A stretch of DNA of 40,129 nucleotides. It comes from Prevotella sp. (GTDB lineage: Bacteria; Bacteroidota; Bacteroidia; Bacteroidales; Bacteroidaceae). Positions within the stretch are counted from its first letter, which is position 1, and the number at the start of each line of letters is the position of its first letter. The DNA is taken from NCBI GenBank assembly GCA_024690505.1, contig JAILPA010000085.1:1-40129 (forward strand), in the 5' to 3' direction. Positions 1 through 7,874 of this stretch are shown here, one piece after another. The notes under the pieces are model-generated. The model did no database searches, was not told the origin of the DNA, and was given only the letters and a program-made list of their open reading frames with translations. A program made the translations under genes and the position numbers.

Positions 1-14
1 TTCGGCCACCAGTT

Positions 15-620
15 TCAGCCTGCCTGCATCGATGTAGAGCCCATCCTGTTCAACTGCATAGCGGCTCCAAATAAGTAGAGTTGATGCAGGCAGGAAACGT
101 AGGCATTGAAAGCCTCTTTTGTTCCTGGCTCTATGTTCTGATGACGGAGTGCATTATATACACGAGAGGCACATTCACCAACCAGTTTCTCCAACACGGA
201 ATAGTCAACGCCTCTCAGTAACAGTACATCCTCACGGATATATTCATCCATGCTGTCGTAGCCCCTCTTGTCTCTCATGTAGGCATAGAGGTCTTCAATC
301 TTTGAATAGATTTGACCTTCGGTCGAGTTCCGTCGCGACTCGGCAGAGTCGGAGCAAGCTCCACTCTGCTCTCGCTGCTCCGTCACTTCCCATTCCGTGT
401 CCCACATCTTGGCTACGGCCATGCCGATATACATCATCCAGCCAAGAGAAGCGGAAGGAAAGTCGTTGAACTCCTTGATACCGTCGGGAATATAGGCTTT
501 GGCTATCTGCTCCCACTTCTCTTCAACATCGGAACACTCAGGCAGACGTTCATCAACCTCCTTCATTGACTGCAGGAACTGGTGCAGATCTTCTCTCAAT
601 TGCTCTTCAAAATTGTCCAT
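15..620 (-). CDS. Uncharacterised 201-aa protein
   Basis: I do not recognise a family. The product is acidic and probably mostly helical and cytosolic, with no signal peptide. A hydrophobic stretch around residues 58-72 (ASLGWMMYIGMAVAKMW) is too short and mixed to be a convincing membrane span. The start is the ATG at 620, 5 bp after the stop of a small upstream ORF (626-748), so the two are probably co-transcribed and translationally coupled from the promoter near 775-782. Residues about 80-103 form a polar low-complexity insert (TEQREQSGACSDSAESRRNS). It is encoded by DNA containing a near-perfect 27-bp palindrome at 343-369, which looks like an in-frame insertion in a linker. The gene is real by length, coding character and context; its function is unknown. 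Confidence 0.75.
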   Translation of the reverse strand: MDNFEEQLREDLHQFLQSMKEVDERLPECSDVEEKWEQIAKAYIPDGIKEFNDFPSASLGWMMYIGMAVAKMWDTEWEVTEQREQSGACSDSAESRRNSTEGQIYSKIEDLYAYMRDKRGYDSMDEYIREDVLLLRGVDYSVLEKLVGECASRVYNALRHQNIEPGTKEAFNAYVSCLHQLYLFGAAMQLNRMGSTSMQAG

Positions 621-625
621 AATCG

Positions 626-748
626 TTATAGCATATTAAGTGTGTCAAACTCTTCATCCCCTAGAAGCATGTTCTTGGACGAGCCAAGAGGCAAAGTCGA
701 GCGGACACTCGAAACCAGTATTGCTGGGTCTTTCGGTAAGAAATCCAT
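626..748 (-). CDS. Small ORF resembling the N-terminus of DUF4250, possibly truncated
   Basis: This is a 40-codon ORF beginning MDFLPKDPAILVSSV, which resembles the start of the small DUF4250 proteins (LPxDPxxLxSxVN, then a LRD-F-SLD-LC-like part). Here the two halves are separated by about ten extra residues (RSTLPLGSSK). They are encoded by DNA with the hairpin CTTGG-N5-CCAAG (minus strand, about 671-685). The frame then ends early, at NML followed by TAA. Reading one base over continues as YNDYGQF, as if the normal protein once went on. A -7 box (775-782) lies upstream and the 201-aa gene starts 5 bp downstream. The DUF4250 assignment is from memory of the motif. The gene may be a decayed remnant or a divergent small gene. 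Confidence 0.4.
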   Translation of the reverse strand: MDFLPKDPAILVSSVRSTLPLGSSKNMLLGDEEFDTLNML

Positions 749-774
749 TTCAAAAAATCTATTAAAATACACGG

Positions 775-782
775 CAAAGGTA
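775..782 (-). promoter_or_regulatory. Bacteroidetes-type -7 box for the 748/620 gene pair
   Basis: On the minus strand the sequence reads TACCTTTG, matching TAnnTTTG, 27 bp upstream of the start at 748. No clear -33 TTTG is present at 20 bp. It is divergent from, and nearly abuts, the plus-strand box at 805-812. Confidence 0.5.
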
Positions 783-804
783 CTCATTTTCCTTTTATTA
801 TTTG

Positions 805-812
805 TATCTTTG
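805..812 (+). promoter_or_regulatory. Bacteroidetes-type -7 box for the 60-aa gene
   Basis: TATCTTTG matches TAnnTTTG and lies 30 bp upstream of the ATG at 843. It has the same local context (TTGTATCTTTG followed by ACCC two bases later) as the box in front of pepP at 21467-21474. The -33 element is weak. Confidence 0.5.
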
Positions 813-842
813 CACCCAACATTACAATACTTTAAGAGAATT

Positions 843-1025
843 ATGGCACATAATTGTGAAAATTGCAAGTTTAGGGCCCACTACGATAAGAAGCCCAATT
901 CATTCTTAGGTAAGTTCTGGCGTTGGCATATCAATTTCTGCCCAGGCTGGAAGGGATATTTCACCAGCCAGAGTGAAGAGAAGAAAGCTGAACTGAGAGC
1001 AAAGTATAACTTCCAGAAATACTAA
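843..1025 (+). CDS. Small conserved-type cysteine-containing protein, 60 aa
   Basis: The product begins MAHNCENCKFRAHYD and is rich in aromatic and basic residues. It has a CxxC pair (residues 5 and 8) and a third Cys in a WHINFCPGW segment, which suggests a small metal-binding or redox-sensitive protein. I recall close relatives annotated as hypothetical in other Bacteroidales but no assigned function. The longer open frame starting at 582 is not used: the promoter box lies at 805-812 and this ATG follows it closely. The stop TAA at 1023-1025 is followed at once by a cyclophilin gene fragment, so a recombination or deletion junction sits at the 3' end of this gene. Confidence 0.75.
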   Translation: MAHNCENCKFRAHYDKKPNSFLGKFWRWHINFCPGWKGYFTSQSEEKKAELRAKYNFQKY

Positions 1026-1027
1026 TC

Positions 1028-1165
1028 GGATATGAGAGTAAATATACTGTGTTCGGAGAGGTCGAGGAAGGTCTTGATGTGGTTGAAATGATACAAGGCA
1101 CTGCTACTGGACGAGCTGACAGACCTGTGGATGACATTGAAATGAGAATGACTGTCATTGAGTGA
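1028..1165 (+). pseudogene. C-terminal remnant of a cyclophilin-type peptidyl-prolyl isomerase
   Basis: Forty-five codons plus TGA read GYESKYTVFGEVEEGLDVVE and end DRPVDDIEMRMTVIE. This is the signature C-terminal end of bacterial cyclophilins (YTVFGxVxEGxDVVDxI, then RPVxDVxI). There is no start codon and nothing upstream in frame, because the preceding sequence is the end of the 60-aa gene. The active-site part of the enzyme (the FHR and QGG regions) is absent. The fragment has no stop codons or frameshifts, so the loss looks recent. The call rests on motif recognition, which is strong for so short a piece. Confidence 0.8.
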
Positions 1166-1166
1166 T

Positions 1167-1253
1167 ATGCAGGAAATAAGACATAAACACATACAAGCGA
1201 TGTGGCTCGTAAGCTTCATTGCTTATTTTTTCATGGTAAGCAGTCTGACATAG
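1167..1253 (+). other. Short ORF (28 aa) with one hydrophobic segment, doubtful
   Basis: The ATG at 1167 lies one base after the stop of the cyclophilin remnant. The peptide is basic at the start and has a membrane-like stretch (MWLVSFIAYFFMV) before a TAG at 1251-1253. It could be the truncated beginning of the gene that once followed the cyclophilin gene, or chance. From here to 1399 I see nothing else. Confidence 0.2.
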
Positions 1254-1399
1254 CTACGGGGGTAATGTGCCTCTACGACTGATCCCATCGTTGTTGCTAT
1301 TTGCGTTCTTTGATGACAGTTGGGGCTCGGCTGGATAATGAACCATGTAAGGCCGAATCGGTTGCGAATTTTCTTTACATCGACATTTCTTCAATAAGG

Positions 1400-1488
1400 G
1401 AAGCACCGTTTTGAGGGTGGGAAAGCACCGCTTTTCGGGTCAAAAAGCTGTCCTTTTCCACCCTCAAAGCGGTGCTTTTCCCCAAAAA
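1400..1488. repeat. Array A: four 22-bp units with AAAG-N5-CTTT cores
   Basis: Core dyads start at 1400, 1422, 1444 and 1466, exactly 22 bp apart. The first is slightly decayed (GAAG-CACCG-TTTT). The next three are AAAG-CACCG-CTTT, AAAG-CTGTC-CTTT and AAAG-CGGTG-CTTT. Read on the minus strand, the array aligns unit by unit with array D at 29642-29720, and the first 22-bp unit is identical in both. It lies between the decayed cyclophilin region and the truncated gene that follows. Confidence 0.85.
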
Positions 1489-1539
1489 CCGTCGTAAGGC
1501 AATTTTCGTGGATTTGAATTTTCCTGACATTCTTTCATT

Positions 1540-2295
1540 CTAAACTACGAGCTGTAGTCCGGCGACTACCACTGGATTGATTTCGACATCAAGCAGTGGA
1601 ACAACCTGCATCGAGGCCAGTACCTGCGTGTGGAGAGCCGTGGCTTCGAGGTCAGGGTGCCCTACTATCAGTTCCCGCTCATCTTCGGCGACTGCTTCGG
1701 ACAGGTAAACGGCAAGAGTGCCTTTGACAGCGACTTCAGGAAGTACACCACCAAGACCATCGAGCGCGGCAACCGCTCCTTCGGCAGTTCCATGGACAAG
1801 AAACTGTCGGGTGTGCGCTGGGAGAGCGACGTATCGAGCCTGTTGTATTCCCGTCTGACAGGCCGCAACACCTGGTTCCCGGCCATCAGTTACACGCCAC
1901 GGGGCACTTGCTTCTGGTACGACTTGTACCCAGGCCAAGATAGCTTTGATGCCGCCGAGGCCCTGGGCTATGTGAAGAAGCTCGACGCCCTCATCTACCG
2001 TGTCGACACCTATAACCTGAACACCGGTCTCTATGAGGCCACTGGCCAGGGTGCCGCCCGCCAGAATGCCAACAACCCCGACTACGGCGTCTTCTCGGAG
2101 CGCACCGTCAGTCCGCTCACCGACCGCACGCATCCCTCCAGCCTCAAGACCATCAACGACTGGATCAAGCTCGTCGGTGAACCCGAGGTGAAGGTCGACG
2201 GTGTGGTAGTCAACGCCCAGCCTGATGCATGGTGGACGAAACCGAAGTCTGAGAGTACATCGACCAGGGCTGCACAGTCAGGAAATGGAAGATAA
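1540..2295 (+). pseudogene. 5'-truncated secreted or structural protein gene
   Basis: Coding sequence is recognisable from about 1540 (NYEL, TAG at 1555-1557, then SGDYHWIDFDIKQWNN) to the TAA at 2293-2295. The in-frame TAG could be a single change from CAG. Downstream of it the frame is open for 245 codons, but the only starts are internal (for example GTG at 1630) and no promoter is visible. The protein is rich in Tyr, Trp and Asp, as expected of an extracellular beta-rich protein. It ends 18 bp before the fibronectin-III gene, with which it was probably co-transcribed. I do not recognise the family. The upstream part appears to have been lost at a junction next to repeat array A. Confidence 0.6.
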
Positions 2296-2313
2296 CATCT
2301 GTATGAAACAATA

Positions 2314-4434
2314 ATGATGAAACATTTAGTAAGACATATCTGCAAACCGTTGTTTGTAGGACTGATGCTGCTGACAGGGACGCTGACGGCCATGGGTCAG
2401 GACGCTGACTCGACGGCCAATGTCAGCCCCACGCAGCAGGGACTGCTCACCTCGTGCATCCATCTGCTCACCCGTACCTATGGTGACCATGTGGCCCTGC
2501 GCTGGGTGCCCGAGGACTATGTGTCGTGGCGCTACCTATGTCAGACGGGTGTCAACGTGCTCCGCGTCAAAACAGGAACCCTCGACATCGACACCCTGCA
2601 CTATGCCATGAAGCCCCTGACAAAGGAAGCCTTTGAAGCACGCTATCAGCCCAGCGACTCATTAGCCATGATAGCCATGGGCGTGCTCTATGGCGAAGGA
2701 CGCATCGGCCGCAACCAGACCCAGGATATTCCTGGCAGCGTAGGGTCAGGCATGGAGCTGAACAACGAGCAGGACCTCTCCTTTGGCTATGCCATGCTCG
2801 TGGCTGAGTGGCGCCCCGACCTGGCTGAGGCCATGGCAGTGGGCTGCATCGACCGCACGGCCCGCCGTGGTGAGCAGTATGACTACTATATCCAGCCCAC
2901 CGTATGGGATACGGGCGGTAAAATCATCTTCGAGCCTGGCGTTGCCGAGCACGTTGTCAACGAGCCTTACAAGCCCCAGCCCTACAATCCTGAACTGCGT
3001 GACTCGCTGACGGCGCCCCGCCGCTTTGTCCTCAGCTGGATTGACAACGAGCACAGCAGTTTCGAGATAGAGCGCCGCGAGCAGGCTGGCACCTGGCAGC
3101 GACTGAACGAGAAACCCTATCTCTCGATGGTCGACAACGGAGGCTTGCCCGGTCTCTGTCTGTACGCCGACTCCGTGACCCACGACGGCACCTGGCAATA
3201 CCGCATCCTTGCCCTCGACGCCTTTGGCACCCTGACCGAGCCGTCGCCCGTCCATACGGCCTACGCCTACGACATCGAGCCGCCCAAGGCACCGCAACTG
3301 AAGCGCATCGTCATTGAGCGCCCCGACGACGCCAACCCCTCAGCCCGCGTGAGGGCACACGTCATTTGGCAGAACAACGACTCGCTGGAGAACGACCTCG
3401 CAGGATATGTCATCCAGTACTATAACGAGCGGCTGACACAGGGACAGTGGCGCCCCATCAGCCTCGCCACGTCCTCCGGCGCTCTCATCCCGCCGACTGA
3501 CACCATAGCCACCATCGACGTCACGGGACTGCGTACGGGTATGCTCAGCATCTGGGCCTACGACGAGGCTGGCAATGCCGGACGCTCGCTGTCGCAGCTC
3601 ATCCGCATCACCGACTATCAGGCCCCCTCAGCCCCTGACTCACTACGCGCCGAGGTACTGCCCACGGGTCATGTCATCCTGTCCTGGCAACCGCGACGGG
3701 AGGACATCGACATCGCCTACTACGACCTGGCCTTCGCCAACGACTCCACGCACGAGTTCCTGCAGGTCAACCAGGGTGGCATACCCGATGCCCTGTACAT
3801 CGACTCGCTGGCACTGAATGTCAACCAGAAGTATATATACTATAAGGTACGCGCGGTGGACTACGAGAGCAACTTCGGCGAATGGAGCCCCATCCTGCAG
3901 GTGATGCGCCCTCATAAAACCCCGCCTACAGCTGCCCACCTCGACGAGTCGTGGCATAAGTCCGAGCAGGGCATGCACATGCGCTGGATTGTAGGAACCG
4001 ACGCCGACATGACCTTCCACGAGCTGATGCGCCGGCTGGGTGACAACGGCCAGTGGCAGGTCATAGCCCGCTGGAATGCCGACTCGATAGCCGCCACCGG
4101 CACTTATGCTATCACCGTTGACGACAATCCGTCCTATCACCAGACCGACCGTTATTATTATATGGTTGTCAGCCACAACTCCACGACGATGACCACGCAG
4201 AGTCTGGCTGTCAGCTGGCTCCATCAGGGGCCACGTGTTCTCGACATTCCCATCCGTCTGAACGGAGCATGGGTAGAGCACGACGGCGTGGTGCGCCTGA
4301 TATGGGAAACCGATGCTGCCGTCATGAACCGTTTCCATGATGCCGACTACTACTACTGCGTGTTCCGAAAGGGACAGAGTGACACATCCTTCCGCTACAT
4401 GTACAACGGGAGAAGATCGAGCAGGAGTACATAG
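2314..4434 (+). CDS. Secreted protein with repeated fibronectin type III-like domains (C-terminus frameshifted)
   Basis: The 706-aa product has an N-terminal signal peptide (MMKHLVRHICKPLFVGLMLL, then LTAMGQ), so it is exported. Several fibronectin-III-like repeats follow. One near residues 50-85 contains the HVALRW strand. Others lie at about 230-320, 330-430, 440-530 and 545-640, each with VLSW/VIW strands and TWQYRILALDAFG- or KYIYYKVRAVDYESN-type strands that are diagnostic of the fold. The annotated frame ends in a nonsense tail (GRRSSRST). The true ending continues in another frame to 4538. It is followed by two lipoprotein genes on the same strand and preceded by a decayed gene, suggesting a surface-protein operon. 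No enzymatic motif is visible; the role is probably adhesive or scaffolding (inference). Confidence 0.7.
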   Translation: MMKHLVRHICKPLFVGLMLLTGTLTAMGQDADSTANVSPTQQGLLTSCIHLLTRTYGDHVALRWVPEDYVSWRYLCQTGVNVLRVKTGTLDIDTLHYAMKPLTKEAFEARYQPSDSLAMIAMGVLYGEGRIGRNQTQDIPGSVGSGMELNNEQDLSFGYAMLVAEWRPDLAEAMAVGCIDRTARRGEQYDYYIQPTVWDTGGKIIFEPGVAEHVVNEPYKPQPYNPELRDSLTAPRRFVLSWIDNEHSSFEIERREQAGTWQRLNEKPYLSMVDNGGLPGLCLYADSVTHDGTWQYRILALDAFGTLTEPSPVHTAYAYDIEPPKAPQLKRIVIERPDDANPSARVRAHVIWQNNDSLENDLAGYVIQYYNERLTQGQWRPISLATSSGALIPPTDTIATIDVTGLRTGMLSIWAYDEAGNAGRSLSQLIRITDYQAPSAPDSLRAEVLPTGHVILSWQPRREDIDIAYYDLAFANDSTHEFLQVNQGGIPDALYIDSLALNVNQKYIYYKVRAVDYESNFGEWSPILQVMRPHKTPPTAAHLDESWHKSEQGMHMRWIVGTDADMTFHELMRRLGDNGQWQVIARWNADSIAATGTYAITVDDNPSYHQTDRYYYMVVSHNSTTMTTQSLAVSWLHQGPRVLDIPIRLNGAWVEHDGVVRLIWETDAAVMNRFHDADYYYCVFRKGQSDTSFRYMYNGRRSSRST

Positions 4435-4538
4435 ACCGCAGTTTGGAGAAAGGCCAGCAGGCCGACTACTATGTTCTCATCCACTTCCGCGACGGTCGCG
4501 AGAGCCAGCAATCGAACGTGGTGACTATCAGAAGGTAA
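4408..4538 (+). pseudogene. Out-of-frame C-terminal end of the fibronectin-III gene
   Basis: From 4410 the alternative frame reads EKIEQEYIDRSLEKGQQADY, continues with YVLIHFRDGRESQQ and ends in NVVTIRR at the TAA at 4536-4538. This is the natural last beta-hairpin of a fibronectin-III domain. The shift occurs in the GGG run at 4408-4410. One additional G (GGGG) would join the two frames, so this is a one-base deletion, a sequencing or assembly homopolymer error, or less likely a programmed shift. Confidence 0.75.
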
Positions 4539-4565
4539 ACAAGTAAAAGAGTAAACGATTTAGAT

Positions 4566-5369
4566 ATGAAGGGAAAAGTAAAATACATTAGGAAAAGGCA
4601 GGTGAAACGGTGCTTACCATTTTACCTATTTACCCTTTTACTTCTCCTCTCTTCCTGCGGCGAATTCTGGACTGTTGACACTGACAATGCCACTAAGGGT
4701 GTAGAGATGCAGCTCGACCGGCGCGTGGTGACCATCATGGAGGGTGAGCGCTATGCCATCCCAGTCACTTTCTCGCCCGACTCGCTGGTAAACAAAACGA
4801 TATTTTGGGAGATTGAGAACAACGAGATAGCCGTCTTCCGCAACGACACGCTGATTGCCCTGACACCAGGACTGACACGTGCCATTGCTACAAGCACCGT
4901 CGACCGCCTGTCGGACACCTGCTGGGTGAAGGTGATGCCACGCATGGAAATAGCCTATGGCTTTTTTGAATACGACATGATGCTCTATGCCAGTGTCACC
5001 CTACACGGACGAGCCCTGACGATAGAAAATGCCGATTCCTTCTTGGTGGGCGCCTACGTTGGCGAACAGCTCAGAGGCATCGGACAGGTGCGCCGCCAGC
5101 ACGACATAGACTATCTTGTGATGCGCATAGGAGCCCACAGGCCTGAGGGCGACCGCATACGTCTGCGCTGCTATTATCGTGGCAGGGCATTGGCCGAGTG
5201 GTTCCCCGACACGCTGCGTTTTAACGGCGAGACCCTCGGCACGCTCTCGCAGCTGGTACCACTGGTTCTCGACGACAATGCCGATGTCTACCTGCCCGAT
5301 GTGGAGAGCATCGACAACTTCCCCACCATCGATGTTCCAGACACCGTGAAATGGGTAGTGACAGATTAA
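4566..5369 (+). CDS. Lipoprotein with an Ig-like (BIG2-type) domain
   Basis: The 267-aa product has a basic N-terminus, the hydrophobic stretch LPFYLFTLLLLLSSCGE and a lipobox Cys at about residue 31, so it should be a membrane-anchored lipoprotein. Residues about 45-120 resemble a bacterial Ig-like (BIG2) fold: a strand RRVVTIMEGERYAIPVTFSP, an ALTPGLTRAIAT segment and a closing CWVKV strand. The C-terminal half is unrecognised and beta-rich. The gene starts 27 bp after the repaired end of the fibronectin-III gene and belongs to the same cluster. The residues after the Cys are not the typical acidic surface-export signal, so the final location (periplasmic face or surface) is uncertain. Confidence 0.7.
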   Translation: MKGKVKYIRKRQVKRCLPFYLFTLLLLLSSCGEFWTVDTDNATKGVEMQLDRRVVTIMEGERYAIPVTFSPDSLVNKTIFWEIENNEIAVFRNDTLIALTPGLTRAIATSTVDRLSDTCWVKVMPRMEIAYGFFEYDMMLYASVTLHGRALTIENADSFLVGAYVGEQLRGIGQVRRQHDIDYLVMRIGAHRPEGDRIRLRCYYRGRALAEWFPDTLRFNGETLGTLSQLVPLVLDDNADVYLPDVESIDNFPTIDVPDTVKWVVTD

Positions 5370-5513
5370 AAGCCCACAACCCCTCCCTGAGAAGTTATAA
5401 AGCTGCAACATCTAAAGACACGAAAAAGACGAATTAAATTAGTGCTTTTAGTGTTTTTCGATGTAGAAATAAAAGGGGAGTATCAAGACCTTGAAAATGA
5501 CAAATATAAGAAT

Positions 5514-7871
5514 ATGATGAAAGGAATGAAGCAATATTTTAAGAACTATATACTCCCCTTCCTCACAGGGAGCACCTACGGGTGCGTCTTTTTACTTCTC
5601 CTCACCTCCTGCAACCTGTTCATCGAGGACGATGAGCTACCCGATGAATATGGCTACTCCCATCTGCCGGAATATAGCGGCAAGGGCTACGATACGCCAG
5701 AGACCACCACTCAGGGTGACTGCGCGGTGACCTACCAGCTGAAGAAGACGGTGAGGCAGCTGGAGAGAGATAACACCAGATACATCACCAGCGTCAAGCA
5801 GGACGACTCCGGCCTCTTCATGGAGATCCACTACTCAGCCGAGACGCCGAGCCACCTGTTGCCTCAGTCAGGACAAATCCTGGTGAGTACCGACACAGAG
5901 CTCTTCCCCATGGGCTGTATGCACCGCGTACAGGCAGCGGAGCAGCGCGATGGCGAATACTGCTACATGGCCACGCTGGCAGAGCTGCAGGACACCTTCG
6001 ACGAGCTCGACATCAGCGGACAGCTGGTATCATCTGAGAGCGGAACGGTCTACGTAGAACAGGAGCCCGATGATAGCGACGAGCCGACGGCTGCCACGCG
6101 CTCAAACCGTGGCATAGGCATTGTCGGCGGGGTGGGGTTAGACATGGTCGACGGCGGTTTCTGTTTCACCTACACCTTCCCCAACGAACCCGTTGTAAAG
6201 TTCAGCTCCCCCGAATTCAAGAGGACCGACTTCGACATCTACTTCAACGAGGGCAGCGTCTACAAAGAGACCCATACGTTCAACTTCGACGACTTCAGCT
6301 TAAGTCGTAGCACCTTCAAGATCACCTACGAGCTGGAGAAGGAGTACGATGTCAGCCTGCATGTCGGCAGCGGTTTCAATGGTAAGAAGAACATTGCGAA
6401 GTTCCGTCTCATCCGAGACAAGCCGGTGATGATAGGCCCTGTGGTGCTGGTGCTCTTTGCCAACCTCAACTTCGACCTGGAGGCCTCTATAAAGGTCTCT
6501 GAGAACTTCTCGCGTCACCTCGTCTCGCGCACCACCTTCAACCTTGACCTGATGCACCCGCTCGATGCGAAGAAGACCGAGAAGGTGGTCTCCGACACTG
6601 GCTGGAAGGCGCAGCTCATGGGGGCTGGCGAGCTCGGCATCCGCGCCACGCTGGAGCTCTGCATCGGGCTCTACGGTAAGATCCTCTCCCTGCGGCTGTG
6701 CCCGTCGATATACTTTGGCTTCGAGGCCACTGCCGCCTCGCCCATTGACCGTGTCGACGGACTGCCTGTCTACGACGTGTCGAAGAAACCTGGCATCACG
6801 CCCAAGTTCGAGTTTCAGATGGATGCAGGAATATTCTTCGAGCTGTCCTTCATCGACTTCTTCAAGGGCATCTTCGAGAAGCTCACCTCGAGCAACATTT
6901 GGACAGCGCTTGAGAGGCTGGTGGACGAGGCCAAGGACAACTCCGACTGGTACAAGGAGCACTCGGCGAAGAGCACATGGACCGACAACGACCTGGAGCG
7001 CTTCCGGCGGGAAGACAACAGCGACAACAGCAGCGTCACCTTCACCATAGGCCCCTACTCACTCATCAATTCCCACACCAAGACCTGGTATCCCTGCCTT
7101 GAAGACAACTCGTTCCGCGTAGACAGCTATTATGACGAGCTCACCCATAAGCTCTACTGCGACGCTTCGTACACCATAGAAGACAGGGGGCTGTTCAGCA
7201 CCTTCATCGACTATATCCCTGCCCTCTCCGTCAGATATGGTAGCACTCAGGAGCGACTCATCTATCCCGATGGCGAAGACACCAGGGCCAGGGTGCAGAC
7301 GGGAGGGCACTACACCTTCACACTGCCCGAATATAAAAACGACCGGACGTACGTGGCCGTGCCATGCTACGTGCGCGTAGACGCCCCCCAGCGACGCCCC
7401 GAGGTGTTCGACAAGGGTATGCCATTCAGCTCCACCACACCCTCCGTCAGCATCAGCAACGTGATTCACAAGGGGTGCGTGAAGACCGAGGGGGCCTTCA
7501 ACGTGTCAGTGTACAACCAGGAAGAAGACAACTACGACAACTACATCTATAGCTTTCAGTACGTCTTCAACTACGATGTCGAGCTGATTGTCCACGGTGC
7601 AGACCACATCAAACAATGGGGCCTATTAGAAGCCCGCTTCCTGCATACCTTCGAGTATGGAGAGGGTGCCAACCGTGACACCAGCAAGGGCGATGGCCGA
7701 TACATCCTCCATTGCACCGAGACCATCTATTCCGACAATGACTCCGAGAACCGGATGCTCGAACTCTGGCTGAAGCCTCGTTTCACCCTCAACACCGGCG
7801 AGATCATCTATGCCGAGGATGCCCAGATATGGCGCCTCTATGCCAATGGCACCATCGAAAGAACGGAATAG
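5514..7871 (+). CDS. Large lipoprotein, unrecognised family (785 aa)
   Basis: I chose the ATG at 5514 because it places a proper lipoprotein signal at the N-terminus. The open frame back to 5442 would begin with GTG and add 24 residues unlike a signal. The lipobox is LLTSC, followed by NLFIEDDELPDE, an acidic run compatible with Bacteroidetes surface export. The hydrophobic core is oddly interrupted by LTGSTYGC, encoded by the small palindrome at 5572-5585. The mature protein is beta-rich and Tyr/Asp-rich, with no catalytic motif seen. A central segment (residues about 285-420) includes LMGAGELGIRATLELCIGLY. The stop lies 3 bp from the stop of the convergent DUF418 gene. Confidence 0.7.
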   Translation: MMKGMKQYFKNYILPFLTGSTYGCVFLLLLTSCNLFIEDDELPDEYGYSHLPEYSGKGYDTPETTTQGDCAVTYQLKKTVRQLERDNTRYITSVKQDDSGLFMEIHYSAETPSHLLPQSGQILVSTDTELFPMGCMHRVQAAEQRDGEYCYMATLAELQDTFDELDISGQLVSSESGTVYVEQEPDDSDEPTAATRSNRGIGIVGGVGLDMVDGGFCFTYTFPNEPVVKFSSPEFKRTDFDIYFNEGSVYKETHTFNFDDFSLSRSTFKITYELEKEYDVSLHVGSGFNGKKNIAKFRLIRDKPVMIGPVVLVLFANLNFDLEASIKVSENFSRHLVSRTTFNLDLMHPLDAKKTEKVVSDTGWKAQLMGAGELGIRATLELCIGLYGKILSLRLCPSIYFGFEATAASPIDRVDGLPVYDVSKKPGITPKFEFQMDAGIFFELSFIDFFKGIFEKLTSSNIWTALERLVDEAKDNSDWYKEHSAKSTWTDNDLERFRREDNSDNSSVTFTIGPYSLINSHTKTWYPCLEDNSFRVDSYYDELTHKLYCDASYTIEDRGLFSTFIDYIPALSVRYGSTQERLIYPDGEDTRARVQTGGHYTFTLPEYKNDRTYVAVPCYVRVDAPQRRPEVFDKGMPFSSTTPSVSISNVIHKGCVKTEGAFNVSVYNQEEDNYDNYIYSFQYVFNYDVELIVHGADHIKQWGLLEARFLHTFEYGEGANRDTSKGDGRYILHCTETIYSDNDSENRMLELWLKPRFTLNTGEIIYAEDAQIWRLYANGTIERTE
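5572..5585. repeat. Small palindrome inside a signal peptide
   Basis: GCACC-TACG-GGTGC is a perfect 5-bp stem with a 4-base loop. It encodes the polar TGSTYGC piece in the hydrophobic core of the 785-aa lipoprotein signal. Removing roughly these residues gives a core very like that of the neighbouring lipoprotein at 4566. Confidence 0.5.
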
Positions 7872-7874
7872 CAA

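Noticed and set aside
582..842. N-terminal extension of the 60-aa protein
   Set aside because: The promoter box at 805-812 lies inside it and the extension is antisense to the DUF4250-like ORF.
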